A stretch of 64,000 nucleotides of DNA from Pontibacter flavimaris (GCF_001907195.1 NZ_LVWA01000012.1:310001-374000); one strand, 5' to 3'; shown: positions 8,772 through 18,244, counted from the stretch's first letter. The notes: generated by a model from the letters alone, not told the origin. Translations and numbers: made by a program.

Positions 8772-9239
8772 ATGAAAAAGAACCTGTTTTACACCACCGT
8801 TTTATCGGCAGTACTGCTGGCCTCGTGTAGCTCGGAGAACAGCCCGGTAACGCAGGCTACCGCAGCCCCCGAGACCACCACCCAAGCTCCTACCGGACAC
8901 GAAGGCCACATGGCCAGCATGCAACCACAGCAACAAGCCTCCCCTGCCGACCTGATGACAGAAGATGGTCTGCCCAAGGACCTGGTGTGCATGGTGAACA
9001 ACGCCTTTATGGGCAAAGAGCAGTACCCGGTGGCCTTTGAGGACAAAATGTACTATGGCTGCTGCGAAATGTGCGTGAACACCATCAAGAACCAGCGCGA
9101 GGTGCGCTACGCCACCGACCCCGTAACGGGCGAGGAAGTGGACAAGTCAACGGCCTTTATTGCCCTGAAGCCAGGCAGCACCAACGGCGATGTGCTATAC
9201 TTTGCCTCTGAGGAAAACTATGAAAAGTATGTGCAATAG
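8772..9239 (+). CDS. Cys-rich lipoprotein of the metal efflux locus (YHS/TRASH-like)
   Basis: The 155-residue product has a lipoprotein signal (VLSAVLLASCSS), then a Thr/Pro/Gln/His-rich linker with GHEGHMASMQPQQQ, then a small domain with LPKDLVCMVNNAFMG and MYYGCCEMCVNTIKNQ. The C-x(n)-YGCCEMC layout resembles YHS/TRASH metal-binding domains, in which Cys residues bind Cu or Zn. The His/Met linker could also bind metal. It probably works in the periplasm, anchored to a membrane, beside the adaptor and the DUF3347 lipoprotein. The domain name is by motif similarity only; specificity is unknown. Confidence 0.75.
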   Translation: MKKNLFYTTVLSAVLLASCSSENSPVTQATAAPETTTQAPTGHEGHMASMQPQQQASPADLMTEDGLPKDLVCMVNNAFMGKEQYPVAFEDKMYYGCCEMCVNTIKNQREVRYATDPVTGEEVDKSTAFIALKPGSTNGDVLYFASEENYEKYVQ

Positions 9240-9304
9240 CGCATACCGGGTAGTGCGTAAGCATCAACGGCATACATAGTTTCTGCTTTTCAGAAATGAA
9301 TGTA

Positions 9305-9312
9305 TACCTTTG
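9305..9312 (+). promoter_or_regulatory. -7 box for the DUF3347 lipoprotein gene
   Basis: TACCTTTG matches TAnnTTTG exactly. It lies downstream of an in-frame ATG at 9296 and upstream of the ATG at 9341. A transcript from this box would begin near 9317, so 9341 is the usable start. The gene therefore probably has its own promoter in addition to read-through. Confidence 0.6.
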
Positions 9313-9340
9313 TAACATACAGTCCATTAAATCTCTTGAA

Positions 9341-9979
9341 ATGAAAAAGACACTTTTTGCAGCTGCTGTAGTAGCCGCCTTCACCTTTGCCTCTTGCTCG
9401 GAGAGCAGCTCTGAGCATACAGAAGCATCAACAGAGCACCAGGGCCACGAGGGCATGGACCATGGAGACATGACCAAGGCCGATGCCGCAAACCAGGCGG
9501 TAGTGGAAACGCCTGACTACTCGTCTGTGGCTGAGCCTGTAAAAACGCAGGTAGTGCAGCTGGTGGAGGAGTACCTGAAGCTGAAGGATGCCCTGGTTGC
9601 CTCAGACGCAGCAGCTGCCAAGGCCGCTGCCAACCAGGTGCTTAATCTGGCCAAGGCCGTGCCTGTAGCGGACATCGCTGAGGCGGAGTCAAAGGCGTAT
9701 GCCGAGGAAAAAACCGGAAATATCGTGAGCAGCGCCTCCAGCATTGCCGGCGCAACCAGCATCGACGCGCAGCGCGAGAGCCTGGAGCAGCTCTCTGAGT
9801 CGGTTTATGCTCTGGCCAAGGCCTATGGTGCCACTGACCAGAAACTATACTACCAGCATTGCCCCATGGCTCTGAACGACAAGGGCGCTTACTGGCTGAG
9901 CGCGAACGAGGAAATCCGCAACCCATACTTTGGCGACAAAATGCTGAAGTGCGGCAGCACCGAGGAAGTGCTCAACTAA
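9341..9979 (+). CDS. DUF3347 lipoprotein, periplasmic metal-binding candidate
   Basis: The start at 9341 gives MKKTLFAAAVVAAFTFASCSES, a classic lipoprotein signal; the earlier ATG at 9296 lies upstream of the predicted promoter and lacks a signal at its N-terminus. After a His/Met linker (HTEASTEHQGHEGMDHGDM) comes a helical DUF3347 domain (VVQLVEEYLKLKDALVASDAAAAKAA) ending in YYQHCPMALNDKGAYWLS, EEIRNPYFGDKMLKCGS. This is closely similar to the C-terminus of the adaptor at 6847-8616, so one module appears fused and free in the same locus. It may deliver metal to the pump. A terminator hairpin follows the gene. Confidence 0.85.
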   Translation: MKKTLFAAAVVAAFTFASCSESSSEHTEASTEHQGHEGMDHGDMTKADAANQAVVETPDYSSVAEPVKTQVVQLVEEYLKLKDALVASDAAAAKAAANQVLNLAKAVPVADIAEAESKAYAEEKTGNIVSSASSIAGATSIDAQRESLEQLSESVYALAKAYGATDQKLYYQHCPMALNDKGAYWLSANEEIRNPYFGDKMLKCGSTEEVLN

Positions 9980-10003
9980 GTATAAAAAGACACTACAAGT
10001 ATA

Positions 10004-10035
10004 AAAGGCAGAGGACTTCAGGGTTCTCTGCCTTT
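10004..10035 (+). terminator. Hairpin terminator after the metal efflux locus
   Basis: AAAGGCAGAG and CTCTGCCTTT form a 10-bp stem with a 12-nt loop, 24 bases after the stop codon of the DUF3347 gene. The A-rich left arm and T-rich right arm suit an intrinsic terminator. Two AAGTATA words lie directly upstream. Confidence 0.75.
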
Positions 10036-10520
10036 CTTGTTTCAGAAATCTGTCCTCCCTGCCGAATGAAAGAGGCGCTGGGTAAAGTTGAGCCAGCAAT
10101 AATTCACCAACCAAGTATAACTCCTTTTCGAATTTGCTCCTATCCTCGTTATGCTGTGGCCACCGCCGGCAAAAGCTTTAAAGTATGGCCGGCGCTAGAG
10201 ACACTTCCTGCCATACCTGCGCAGTGATGAAAGTATAGCTACAGGCTTACCGGGCCACGCGGCATGCTTCCCTACAAAAATTTTACCCCGCCAGGCAACC
10301 AACTCCCTCCTTCGGGCATCTTTCTACACAATGCGCCGCGCCACGAATCCGCAAACACAGGAAAGGCTTTCTCGCCCGGGCATGGCTGCTGTTAGAAGAT
10401 AAAATCTGCTCGTTCGTCTAAAAAGTAAATCAGAACCCAAACAGTACCTTGCAATACAAAGTACTATAGTATAAGTTTGCATCATCGATCCATCTATCAA
10501 CTACGACACAAAATAAAACC
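10036..10520 (+). promoter_or_regulatory. 485-base intergenic region with a promoter for the beta-barrel receptor
   Basis: Most of this stretch shows no convincing gene. Near its end TAAGTTTG (10472-10479) matches the TAnnTTTG box, with CTTG about 20 bases upstream as a possible -33 element, giving a leader of about 35 nt to the ATG at 10521. AAGTATA occurs several times. I see no operator or repeat block. Confidence 0.5.
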
Positions 10521-12959
10521 ATGAAAAGATTTTACGTTTACCTCATCTTCCTCTTTTTTCTATCCAGCAGCCATACCTTCGCGCAATCTGCGGGGATGCT
10601 CACAGGCACTGTAATAGACGACCAAAAAAAGCCGGTAGGCTTTGTGAATGTGGCCGTGCTGGAGGCCGCCACGGCTAAGGTTGTTACAGGCGCCATTGCC
10701 GACATGGATGGCAACTTCCAGATCATGACCCCTGCCAAAGGCACGTACCTGCTCAAGCTAAGCGGCCTGGGTTACCTGGACCTGCAGACACCTGCCTTTG
10801 AGGTGTCGGGCCCGGACTTTTCGAAGGATTTCGGCAAGCTGCAGGTAAAGCCGGATGTGAAAACCCTGAAAGAGGTGCAGGTGCAGGCCCTGCGCCCCAC
10901 GGTGGTGACAGAGGCGGATAAAATGGTGGTGAGCGTGGAAGGCACCGCCCTGGCTGCTGGCAGCACCGCTTATGAGATCCTGGCCAAATCGCCGGGCGTG
11001 TGGATAGACCAGGACGGCAACATCCAGCTCAATGGCAAATCCGGCGTGCAGATCATGATCAACGGCAAGCGCAGCTATCTTTCCGGTAAGGAGCTGCAGA
11101 CGCTGCTGCAAGGCATGACGGCCGAGAACGTAAAGGACCTGGAGATCATTTCTAACCCTTCGTCCAAGTATGACGCGGAGGGTGCCTCCGGGGTGATCAA
11201 CCTCAACCTGAAAAAGAATGCGGATACGGGTATGAACGGCAGTGTGTACGCCGGTTACCAGTACAACAACCTGAGCACTTATACTTCCGGTGCGGAGGTG
11301 AGCTACAAGAGCGGCAAGTGGAACTCGTTTGCCAGCCTGGATGCTGCCCGCCGCATGCGCTACCGCGACATGGAGATGAACCGCATTTTTCAGAACCGGG
11401 ACGGCGGCAAAACCAGCTTCGACCAGATCGGCAAAGAAGAGGTAAAACGGCTGGAGCCCTCCCTGCGCCTCGGCACCGACTACGATTTTAACGACAAACA
11501 CAGCGTGGGGGTGATGGCCAACCTGATCTACAACCGCAGCGAGTTTGCCTTCCAGACGGATTCCTACCTGCGGGAGCCTGGCGCTACCGCTCCCCTGTAC
11601 ATCGATGCCCTGAACTCGGCCGAGGGCTATTATGGCAACGGCACGTTTAACCTGCACTATATGGGCAAGCTCGATACCCTGGGCACTACCCTTTCGGCCG
11701 ACCTGGATTATGTGCACATCCTCAGCGACGATGACTTCGAGTTCAGGAACCGCTATGAAACCCTGGGCAGCGACGAGCCGGTACGGCACGAGTTGCTGCT
11801 GAGCGAAAACCCCACCAGCTACGACATCTACTCAGCCAAGGTAGACTATACCAAGCCGCTCAACAAAGAAACCAAGCTCGAACTGGGCGCCAAGGTCAGC
11901 CATGTAGTATCAGATAACGAACTGCGCTTCTTCGAGACCTCCGACGAGAGAAAGTCGCTGGACCCCAAACGCACGAACCACTTCGTTTTTAAGGAAAATA
12001 TCTATGCGGCTTATGCCAACCTGAATACCAGCCTGGGTGCGAAATGGACTCTGCAGGCGGGCTTACGCGCAGAACAGACAGCATCCACGGGCACCTCTAT
12101 CACCAAAAAATCGAAGAAAGACCGCAGCTACCTGAACCTGTTCCCCAGCGTGTTCCTGCAGCAGAAGGTAAGCGACAACTACCAGATCGGCTACAAGTAT
12201 AGCCGCCGTATCAACAGGCCGCACTACGAGGCACTGAACCCGTTCATCTTCTACCTCGACCCGTATACCTGGGCCCAGGGCAACCCGGAACTCCGGCCGC
12301 AGTACACCAACTCCTATGAGGTAACACACACCCTAAAGCAGACTTACAACCTCATACTCGGTTACGCAGTAACGAAAGACTTTATAGCGGAGGTGCCCAA
12401 CCAGAACCCGGAGAACAACACCACCGTTTTCCAGCGGCAGAACGTGCGTGACCTGAAGAGCGCCAGAGCCACCCTAGTGGCCCCGATCAAGATCTCCAAC
12501 AACTGGGATATCAGCAACAACGTGGTGGTGATGTACCAGGAGTATACGAACGCTGTCAATAGCGACATGGTGGTAAACGACCAGGTAACGGCCATCGCCC
12601 AGACGACCAACAACGTGCTGCTGCCGCAAAGCATCCGTCTGGAACTGGGTGGCAGCTACCAGAGCCCTGCCGTATATGGCCTCTACCAGATAGGTGAGCA
12701 GTGGTGGGTGGATGCCGGCCTAAAGCGCACCTTCCTGGACGATAGGCTGACGCTGAGCATGAACGTTACCGACATTTTCAAGAGCCGTGTGCTGAAGGTG
12801 AACACCAACCTGAACGGGAACGTGAACGCCATTGAGCAGTACCACGGCGCCCGCTCTTTCCGAATTAACCTGCGCTACCGCTTCAGCAAGGGCTCCGAGT
12901 TTGAGTCGAAGAAACGTAACGTGGACCTGGATGAACTGAACCGCACCGGCGGTAACTAG
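10521..12959 (+). CDS. Outer-membrane beta-barrel receptor with carboxypeptidase-regulatory-like domain
   Basis: The 812-residue product has a signal peptide ending FAQSAG and an N-terminal carboxypeptidase-regulatory-like fold (GTVIDDQKKPVGFVNVAVLEAAT through DMDGNFQI). A plug-like region follows (PTVVTEADKMVVSVEGTALAAGSTAYEILAKSPGVWIDQDGNIQLNGKSGVQIMINGKR), then a long beta-barrel ending in an aromatic-rich strand (ARSFRINLRYRF) and a charged tail. This is the TonB-dependent-like OMP family of Bacteroidota, not SusC: there is no SusD partner and the plug is of the outer-membrane beta-barrel protein type. The ligand cannot be read from sequence. Its position after the metal locus could mean metal or chelate uptake, but a terminator and its own promoter separate them. 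Confidence 0.85.
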   Translation: MKRFYVYLIFLFFLSSSHTFAQSAGMLTGTVIDDQKKPVGFVNVAVLEAATAKVVTGAIADMDGNFQIMTPAKGTYLLKLSGLGYLDLQTPAFEVSGPDFSKDFGKLQVKPDVKTLKEVQVQALRPTVVTEADKMVVSVEGTALAAGSTAYEILAKSPGVWIDQDGNIQLNGKSGVQIMINGKRSYLSGKELQTLLQGMTAENVKDLEIISNPSSKYDAEGASGVINLNLKKNADTGMNGSVYAGYQYNNLSTYTSGAEVSYKSGKWNSFASLDAARRMRYRDMEMNRIFQNRDGGKTSFDQIGKEEVKRLEPSLRLGTDYDFNDKHSVGVMANLIYNRSEFAFQTDSYLREPGATAPLYIDALNSAEGYYGNGTFNLHYMGKLDTLGTTLSADLDYVHILSDDDFEFRNRYETLGSDEPVRHELLLSENPTSYDIYSAKVDYTKPLNKETKLELGAKVSHVVSDNELRFFETSDERKSLDPKRTNHFVFKENIYAAYANLNTSLGAKWTLQAGLRAEQTASTGTSITKKSKKDRSYLNLFPSVFLQQKVSDNYQIGYKYSRRINRPHYEALNPFIFYLDPYTWAQGNPELRPQYTNSYEVTHTLKQTYNLILGYAVTKDFIAEVPNQNPENNTTVFQRQNVRDLKSARATLVAPIKISNNWDISNNVVVMYQEYTNAVNSDMVVNDQVTAIAQTTNNVLLPQSIRLELGGSYQSPAVYGLYQIGEQWWVDAGLKRTFLDDRLTLSMNVTDIFKSRVLKVNTNLNGNVNAIEQYHGARSFRINLRYRFSKGSEFESKKRNVDLDELNRTGGN

Positions 12960-12978
12960 CACTTGTTTTGTGTAAAAT

Positions 12979-13016
12979 CGATAAAGGCCTGCGGCGTTTG
13001 CTACAGGCCTTTATCG
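12979..13016. terminator. Perfect 13-bp bidirectional hairpin between convergent genes
   Basis: CGATAAAGGCCTG (12979-12991) pairs perfectly with CAGGCCTTTATCG (13004-13016) across a 12-nt loop. It lies between the receptor gene on the plus strand and the GH30 gene on the minus strand, which end 94 bases apart. The T-tract is poor on both strands, so efficiency is uncertain. Confidence 0.75.
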
Positions 13017-13052
13017 GTTAGAAGTATGGGCTGTGGTCGCGGTCGATTATAC

Positions 13053-14495
13053 TTACCACACATACGTGCCAACAGCGCCCGCAGGCAGGTTGGATGCTAC
13101 CTGCTTTCCTTTATGGCTGATGTTGAAGCTTTGGGTAGTCGTGCTGTCATTCAGTACAATCAGCACCAATTGTCCTTCGGGAGTTTTGAACGCAACATTT
13201 GGTAAGGTATCCGGCATATTACTGGCAATGCGTACGGAACCTGGACGGGCAAACTTTGAAGCATGTGCTATAATATAGTAGGCCGGATTGCGGGTAATTG
13301 AGTTGCCATCAACTGTAACAGCACCCAGACACTCTGTACAACCGCCGGGGGTATGCGGATTCTGCTCCGGATCAGCTGCCAGATTCCATTCCAACACGTT
13401 TTTGCTCCAGTTACGCGGGGCACCGATGATCAGGTTCTTGGTGTGCCAGTGGAGATTTTCCGGGAAATCGCCCGGTGCGCCAATCCACTGCTCTGTAAAG
13501 TATAAATTCTTATCCGGATGGGCTTCGTGTACTTTGGAGAGCGCGTCTATTGTGCCGCCATACAGGTGAAAGGCAGCGCCATCAATATACTTCTTCGCCT
13601 CCGGATCATTTAAAATAGTAATTGGGTAATCAGGGCGGTCGGCATTATGATCGTAAATTACAATCTTGGTTTCCAGGTTGGCTGCTTCGAAAGTTGGCCC
13701 TAAGTGGTTCTTTACGAAAATTGCCTGGTCTTCCGCCAGCATCAGCAGACTTGGGTTGTTGCCGGGATGCAAGGGCTCGTTCTGCACCGTTATGGCATCT
13801 ACGGTGATCCCCTCTGCCGCCATACCTTGAATATACTCCATAAAGTACTTGGCATAGGCATCGTAATACTCCGGCTTCAGGCTTCCTCCTTTTGAGTTAT
13901 TGTTGGTCTTCATCCAGGTAGGTGGCGACCATGGCGATCCCATAATTTTAATGTCTGGATTGATAGCCAGGATTTCCTTCAGCACCGGAATCAGGTATTT
14001 CCTGTCCGGCGACAGGTCAAACTTCTCCATGTTCACATCCGTCTCACCGGCAGCCAGGTCGTTGTACGAAAACACCTCCGGATCTAGGTCGGAGGCACCT
14101 ATACTTACACGCAGGTAGCTGATGCCAATGTTTTTACCTTCCGTACCGAATAACTCCTCCAGTAGAGCGGCACGATTCTGCGGGTCCATCTGGTGAATAA
14201 GCAGGGCACTTCCCCCTGTCAACGAGAAACCGAAGCCATCCATGGTTTGGTACGTTTCATTCTCGTTCACCTCAATGGTAAGCTGCTGATTTGTGCTGCT
14301 ACCAAACTCGAGGCTTGAATCCTGGCGCTCGAACAAAACGGACTGATCAGGGGTTGTCAGCCACAGGGCTACACCCGGCGATTCGCTCTCTGATTGGCTG
14401 GTGTCTTTCTCCTGGCAGGCCGAAAATGATGCAACCAGCAAAGACAGCGCAAGGGTGCGGCGCAGCAGGCTCATACTAAGGTTCTTCTTATGCAT
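13053..14495 (-). CDS. Family GH30 glycoside hydrolase lipoprotein (copy A)
   Basis: The 480-residue protein has a lipoprotein signal (LSLLVASFSACQ) and a GH30 TIM barrel. Key motifs are MDGFGFSLTGGSALLI, SPWSPPTWMKT, VQNEPLHPGNNPS with probable acid/base Glu240, and YFTEQW with probable nucleophile Glu335. The C-terminal beta domain ends GAVGTYVW. The GFGFSLTGG layout suits the GH30 subgroup known in Bacteroidota for beta-1,6-glucan hydrolysis rather than mammalian glucosylceramidase, though substrate is inferred. The product is expected on a membrane surface. It is the last gene of the locus, 89 bases behind its paralogue; both copies are intact with catalytic residues at identical positions. 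Confidence 0.9.
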   Translation of the reverse strand: MHKKNLSMSLLRRTLALSLLVASFSACQEKDTSQSESESPGVALWLTTPDQSVLFERQDSSLEFGSSTNQQLTIEVNENETYQTMDGFGFSLTGGSALLIHQMDPQNRAALLEELFGTEGKNIGISYLRVSIGASDLDPEVFSYNDLAAGETDVNMEKFDLSPDRKYLIPVLKEILAINPDIKIMGSPWSPPTWMKTNNNSKGGSLKPEYYDAYAKYFMEYIQGMAAEGITVDAITVQNEPLHPGNNPSLLMLAEDQAIFVKNHLGPTFEAANLETKIVIYDHNADRPDYPITILNDPEAKKYIDGAAFHLYGGTIDALSKVHEAHPDKNLYFTEQWIGAPGDFPENLHWHTKNLIIGAPRNWSKNVLEWNLAADPEQNPHTPGGCTECLGAVTVDGNSITRNPAYYIIAHASKFARPGSVRIASNMPDTLPNVAFKTPEGQLVLIVLNDSTTTQSFNISHKGKQVASNLPAGAVGTYVW

Positions 14496-14584
14496 AGTAG
14501 GGTATGATTTATTAGGGCAGCTTTACAGGTTACTTGCAAAGCCACAAAAGTTAAAAGATCAATTTCGTGTAAGCGCTGCTATAC

Positions 14585-16024
14585 TTACCACACATAGGTG
14601 CCCACCGATCCACCGTTAAGTGTGGCTGTAACAGCCTTGCCTTTATAGCTGATGTTAAAGGTTTGCGCACCGCTTCCCTCGTTCAACACGATCAGCACTT
14701 TCTTGCCATCCCGCGTCTGGAAAGCCACATTTTGCAGGGAGCCAATGACGTTGGAAGCCACACGCACAGAGCCTGGGCGCACAAACTTGGCAGCATGCGC
14801 TATAATGTAATAGGATACATTGCGGGTAACGGTATTGCCTACGGTAACCGCTGGGAGGCAGGTGTTGCAACCTCCGTTGGTGTATGGGCCATTGTTCTGG
14901 TCGGCTACCAGGTTCCATTCCAGCACGTTGCGGCTCCAGTTGCGGGTTGCCCCGATAATCAGATTTTTTACGTGCCAGCCCAGGTCACCCCCAAAGTCGC
15001 CCCCTGCTCCTGTGTACTGCTCGGTAAAGTATAAATTCTTGTCCGGGTGCGCCGCATGTACTTTGGAGAGGGCGTCGATCGTGCCGCCATACAAGTGAAA
15101 GGCAGCGCCATCGATATACTGTTTTGCTTCCGGATCATCTAGAATACTAATCGGGTAATCCGGGCGGTCGGCGTTATGGTCGTAGATGATAAGCTTGGTA
15201 TCCAGACCTGCCCCACGCAAAGCAGGTCCAATGCTGTTCTTTATGAAAATAGCCTGCTCGCCAGCCGACATGTACATGCTGGGGTTGTTGCCGGGATGCA
15301 GGGGCTCGTTCTGCACCGTAAGCGCATCAATTGTGATTCCCTCCTGCTTCATGGCCTGAATGTACTTCACCAGGTATTGTGCATAGGCATCATAGTACTC
15401 CGGCTTCAGGCTGCCGCCTTTCGGGCTGTCATTCGTTTTCATCCAGGCGGGCGGCGACCATGGCGAAGCCAACAGCGTAATGTTTGGGTTAATGGCCAGT
15501 ATCTCCTTCAGGATGGGCAGGTAATAGCCTCGATCGGGCTCTAAGCTAAAATAATTAAGTTCCGGATCCGGCTGGCCAGCAGGCCTGTCGTTGTAGGAAT
15601 AAACGCTGGCACTAAGGTCAGAGGAGCCCAGGTTTAGCCTCAGGTAGCTAATGCCGATGTTTGCCGCATCATACTTAAAAAGCTCCTCTAGCAGCTGCGC
15701 CCTGTCGTGGTTGCCCATCTGGCTCAGGACCTGGGCGCTGCCAGTGGTTAAAGTATACCCGAACCCATCAATCCCCTGGTAAGTAGTGGCGGTGTCTATG
15801 GTGATGGTAGGGTTGCTGTTTGTAGTGGTTTTAAAGTTTAACGAAGTGTGCTGCTTCGCAAATAAAACAGATTTATCAGCATTCGTAAGCCAGAACTCCA
15901 CTTGACTGGCAGATGGTGGCGGCGCCGGCTTTGCGTCTTCTGAATCACTACACCCCGTCAGCCAACCGGCAACAAGTATAAATAGCAGCCGAAAAATGTT
16001 ATGTACGTGTATGGAAACTTTCAT
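14585..16024 (-). CDS. Family GH30 glycoside hydrolase lipoprotein (copy B)
   Basis: The start at 16024 (MKVSIHVHNIFRLLF) is preferred over one six codons upstream, because AAAAGGA sits just before it. A lipobox (LVAGWLTGCSDS) gives a lipoprotein. The GH30 motifs are GFGYTLTTGSAQVL, SPWSPPAWMKT, VQNEPLHPGNNPS (Glu240, acid/base) and YFTEQYTG (Glu335, nucleophile). It shares long identical stretches with copy A, such as YDHNADRPDYPI and GAAFHLYGGTIDALSKVH, so the two arose by tandem duplication. The N-terminal linker is Pro-rich (KPAPPPSAS), perhaps to hold the enzyme off the surface. Divergence elsewhere may reflect different chain lengths or linkages. Confidence 0.9.
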   Translation of the reverse strand: MKVSIHVHNIFRLLFILVAGWLTGCSDSEDAKPAPPPSASQVEFWLTNADKSVLFAKQHTSLNFKTTTNSNPTITIDTATTYQGIDGFGYTLTTGSAQVLSQMGNHDRAQLLEELFKYDAANIGISYLRLNLGSSDLSASVYSYNDRPAGQPDPELNYFSLEPDRGYYLPILKEILAINPNITLLASPWSPPAWMKTNDSPKGGSLKPEYYDAYAQYLVKYIQAMKQEGITIDALTVQNEPLHPGNNPSMYMSAGEQAIFIKNSIGPALRGAGLDTKLIIYDHNADRPDYPISILDDPEAKQYIDGAAFHLYGGTIDALSKVHAAHPDKNLYFTEQYTGAGGDFGGDLGWHVKNLIIGATRNWSRNVLEWNLVADQNNGPYTNGGCNTCLPAVTVGNTVTRNVSYYIIAHAAKFVRPGSVRVASNVIGSLQNVAFQTRDGKKVLIVLNEGSGAQTFNISYKGKAVTATLNGGSVGTYVW

Positions 16025-16350
16025 TGATCCTTTTTGAAGCACCTCCTCGCCTTACCTACACAAGTAGCAGGTATAACCGGGCAGGCAGCCTGTTGAAATA
16101 ATATCAAGATTAAAGTATAGCAACCGCCTCTCAACCACCGTTATGGGTGTACCAGAGGGGCCGACTTGCCGGCAAGTTTATACTTACTCTCAGCAAATAG
16201 GCCGTCTAACTGCTTCAGCACAACAATTTTCAGATCCCCTTTGATGCACAAATTCTTGTACACCTATAGCGTGGCAGGTAAGTATAAATTCCTTATTTAA
16301 CTTCAAAATCAGGGTGTTAACAATCCCGCTGGTAATCATAGACATGAAAA
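16025..16350. other. 326-base gap between the SusE terminator and GH30 copy B
   Basis: No gene is visible. Several AAGTATA words occur. I found no clear minus-strand TAnnTTTG box, although a promoter is expected here because a terminator separates SusE from the GH30 genes. Read-through from the SusCDE transcript is the alternative. Confidence 0.4.
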
Positions 16351-16392
16351 CCTTGTATACTGCAGTCAGGCAAGCGGATGCAGTATACAAGG
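16351..16392 (-). terminator. Terminator of the SusCDE transcript
   Basis: CCTTGTATACTGCA (16351-16364) pairs perfectly over 14 bp with TGCAGTATACAAGG (16379-16392), loop 14 nt. Read on the minus strand the stem is followed by TTTT, so it is a good intrinsic terminator 11 bases past the SusE stop codon. Confidence 0.8.
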
Positions 16393-16402
16393 CTCCATTA
16401 AT

Positions 16403-18121
16403 TTATTGCTTCACAAAGGCATATTTAGCTGAAGTATAGTCGTTTGATACCTCCAGGGTAGCCTTATAGCTCCCGCTCTGCTTTATGCCTTTGTAATTAG
16501 CACCACCGTTGGACATAGTGCCGTTTAAAGCATCGCTATCTGTTCCAAACTGCACATCCCACGGCGAGTTGAATTTCAGGTCATAGCCTGCTTTAAGGTT
16601 TGCCGTTACCTCATACTTGTACGGGTGCACGTAGGTCATCAGGAACTCATCACGGTTATCCCAGCCACCTTTGTCGTCCCAGTGGAAAAGCTTGATGTTG
16701 TAGTACTTCCAGGTGAACTTGCCTGTGGTGAAGTTCACAGTTAACTGATAAGCCTGGTCGCGCGCTACAGCCAGGGCCATCTTGCCTGTCCCAAAATCAA
16801 CTCCCCCGGTCACATTGTCGGCATTCGTATTTTCAGTCTCTCCGATGTTGCCCGCAATACTGTAAGAAGTACCGGTACCATCAGGCGCCGTGTTTAAAGT
16901 ATAATTCTTTCCAGCCTGCAGGGCCAGGAAAATACCTGAACCAAAGGAGTTACCACTTTTATTGAGTTGTGCTACCTCCTGGCCATCAGACAGCAGGTAC
17001 AACTGGTCGGGTACGTCGGCCGGAGGCGTAATGCTGTTATCTTCCTCTATGGTATAAGTATACTTATCAGCTGCCAGATTGAGCGTAAAGATGTGCGGGC
17101 CGGTACCCTCAGACGGAACATCCTCGAACGCAACACCATTGGCCATCGATTCCATGACCAGTTGGTTGGTAGTACCTTTTACTCTCTTCAGGAGGTAAGC
17201 CCAGTCACCGTTTGCCCGAAAGACAAAGCCCGCAGCCTCCGTCAGATCAATGTTGCCCTGCCACGTGCTGTTGCCTTTGTACACGAGGGGCGCATCGCCT
17301 CCCCAGCCACCGAGGATGTTGCCACCCACCACGCTCCATTTATCAATTTTCAGAAGATTGTAGCTGTTGTTATTGAAGTCTACCAAAATGCGGTACTCTC
17401 CGGCTTCCGGCGCTGTTATGCCTGCTCCGTTTCTAGCCAACTGGCCACTGGTACCACCAAAAGTGAGCGCCTGCGCTGACTGCTCCCCCAGAAACCTGAA
17501 TGTTCCGTCCGCTTTCAGGCTTGTGTACAGTTCAAACACACCGGTTGAGTTACCTTCCGCATCTTTGATATCGCGCATGGCAATGGCCTTGGTTGGATCT
17601 GCCCCAGTCTCAGTGGCCGCCCCAGATACAAACAATTGTGTGGGCGAAGACTCCGTAGCGAAACGCGTAATGGTGATGGTGCTGGATGCTACTGTCTGCT
17701 TGCTCAGCGAGGTAGCCAATACGCCCCACTTCAGATTTACGGTGCTAGCTGCTATATACCCTGCAGCCGACAGTGCCTGATCAATTTGCCGTGCCGTTGG
17801 CGCTATGGACTGGTCTCTACCATTATTTGCAGATGCTACAGAAAGTATAGGCGAGCTGAAATCTTTGTTGTCTGCAGAGTCCAGCACAAAAGTATACCTT
17901 ACCTGATAGCGCTGGCTGGATACAGCCGCCTGCCAGGAGAAAGGAAACGTCTCTGTAGGTTTATCCTCATCCAGTACTAGCTCCTCATTGGGAGAAGGGC
18001 TCGCAATAACGGGCTCGCTAAGCTCCCAATTCCCGGTTGGGTCCAGGTTATCCTTTTCGTCGCACGACCATGCCACAAACAACACAGTCAGTAAACTCAG
18101 TATGGAATAGATCTTTTTCAT
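16403..18121 (-). CDS. SusE/SusF-type outer-membrane glycan-binding lipoprotein
   Basis: The 572-residue protein has a lipoprotein signal (LLTVLFVAWSCDEK). An N-terminal immunoglobulin-like SusE domain contains LVLDEDKPTETFPFSWQAA and ends TASTVNLKWGVLA-like, and tandem beta-sandwich domains follow (PTQLFVSGAATETG, WSVVGGNILGGWGGDAPLVY, DQLYLLSDGQEVAQL), as in SusE/SusF surface glycan-binding proteins. Exposed Trp residues (GGWGGD, DDKGGWDNRDEF) could stack on sugars. It lies 123 bases behind SusD in the same direction and is followed by a terminator. Members of this family bind glycans but do not cut them. The exact ligand is inferred from the GH30 partners. Confidence 0.85.
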   Translation of the reverse strand: MKKIYSILSLLTVLFVAWSCDEKDNLDPTGNWELSEPVIASPSPNEELVLDEDKPTETFPFSWQAAVSSQRYQVRYTFVLDSADNKDFSSPILSVASANNGRDQSIAPTARQIDQALSAAGYIAASTVNLKWGVLATSLSKQTVASSTITITRFATESSPTQLFVSGAATETGADPTKAIAMRDIKDAEGNSTGVFELYTSLKADGTFRFLGEQSAQALTFGGTSGQLARNGAGITAPEAGEYRILVDFNNNSYNLLKIDKWSVVGGNILGGWGGDAPLVYKGNSTWQGNIDLTEAAGFVFRANGDWAYLLKRVKGTTNQLVMESMANGVAFEDVPSEGTGPHIFTLNLAADKYTYTIEEDNSITPPADVPDQLYLLSDGQEVAQLNKSGNSFGSGIFLALQAGKNYTLNTAPDGTGTSYSIAGNIGETENTNADNVTGGVDFGTGKMALAVARDQAYQLTVNFTTGKFTWKYYNIKLFHWDDKGGWDNRDEFLMTYVHPYKYEVTANLKAGYDLKFNSPWDVQFGTDSDALNGTMSNGGANYKGIKQSGSYKATLEVSNDYTSAKYAFVKQ

Positions 18122-18244
18122 TCTTTTATCTTTTAGCTACTAATAAGAATAGTGTCCTTTTTATGTACAGCAACTGCTGTACGGGAACATGGAGCCTGCA
18201 GCCCTGGCCGATATAATGGCCAGGACTATGGGCTGTTCTACTTT

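Noticed and set aside
9296..9340. Earlier start for the DUF3347 lipoprotein
   Set aside because: It lies upstream of the predicted -7 box and would place the lipoprotein signal internally.
10521..12959. Receptor as a SusC homologue
   Set aside because: No SusD or STN domain, and the plug is of the carboxypeptidase-regulatory outer-membrane barrel type.
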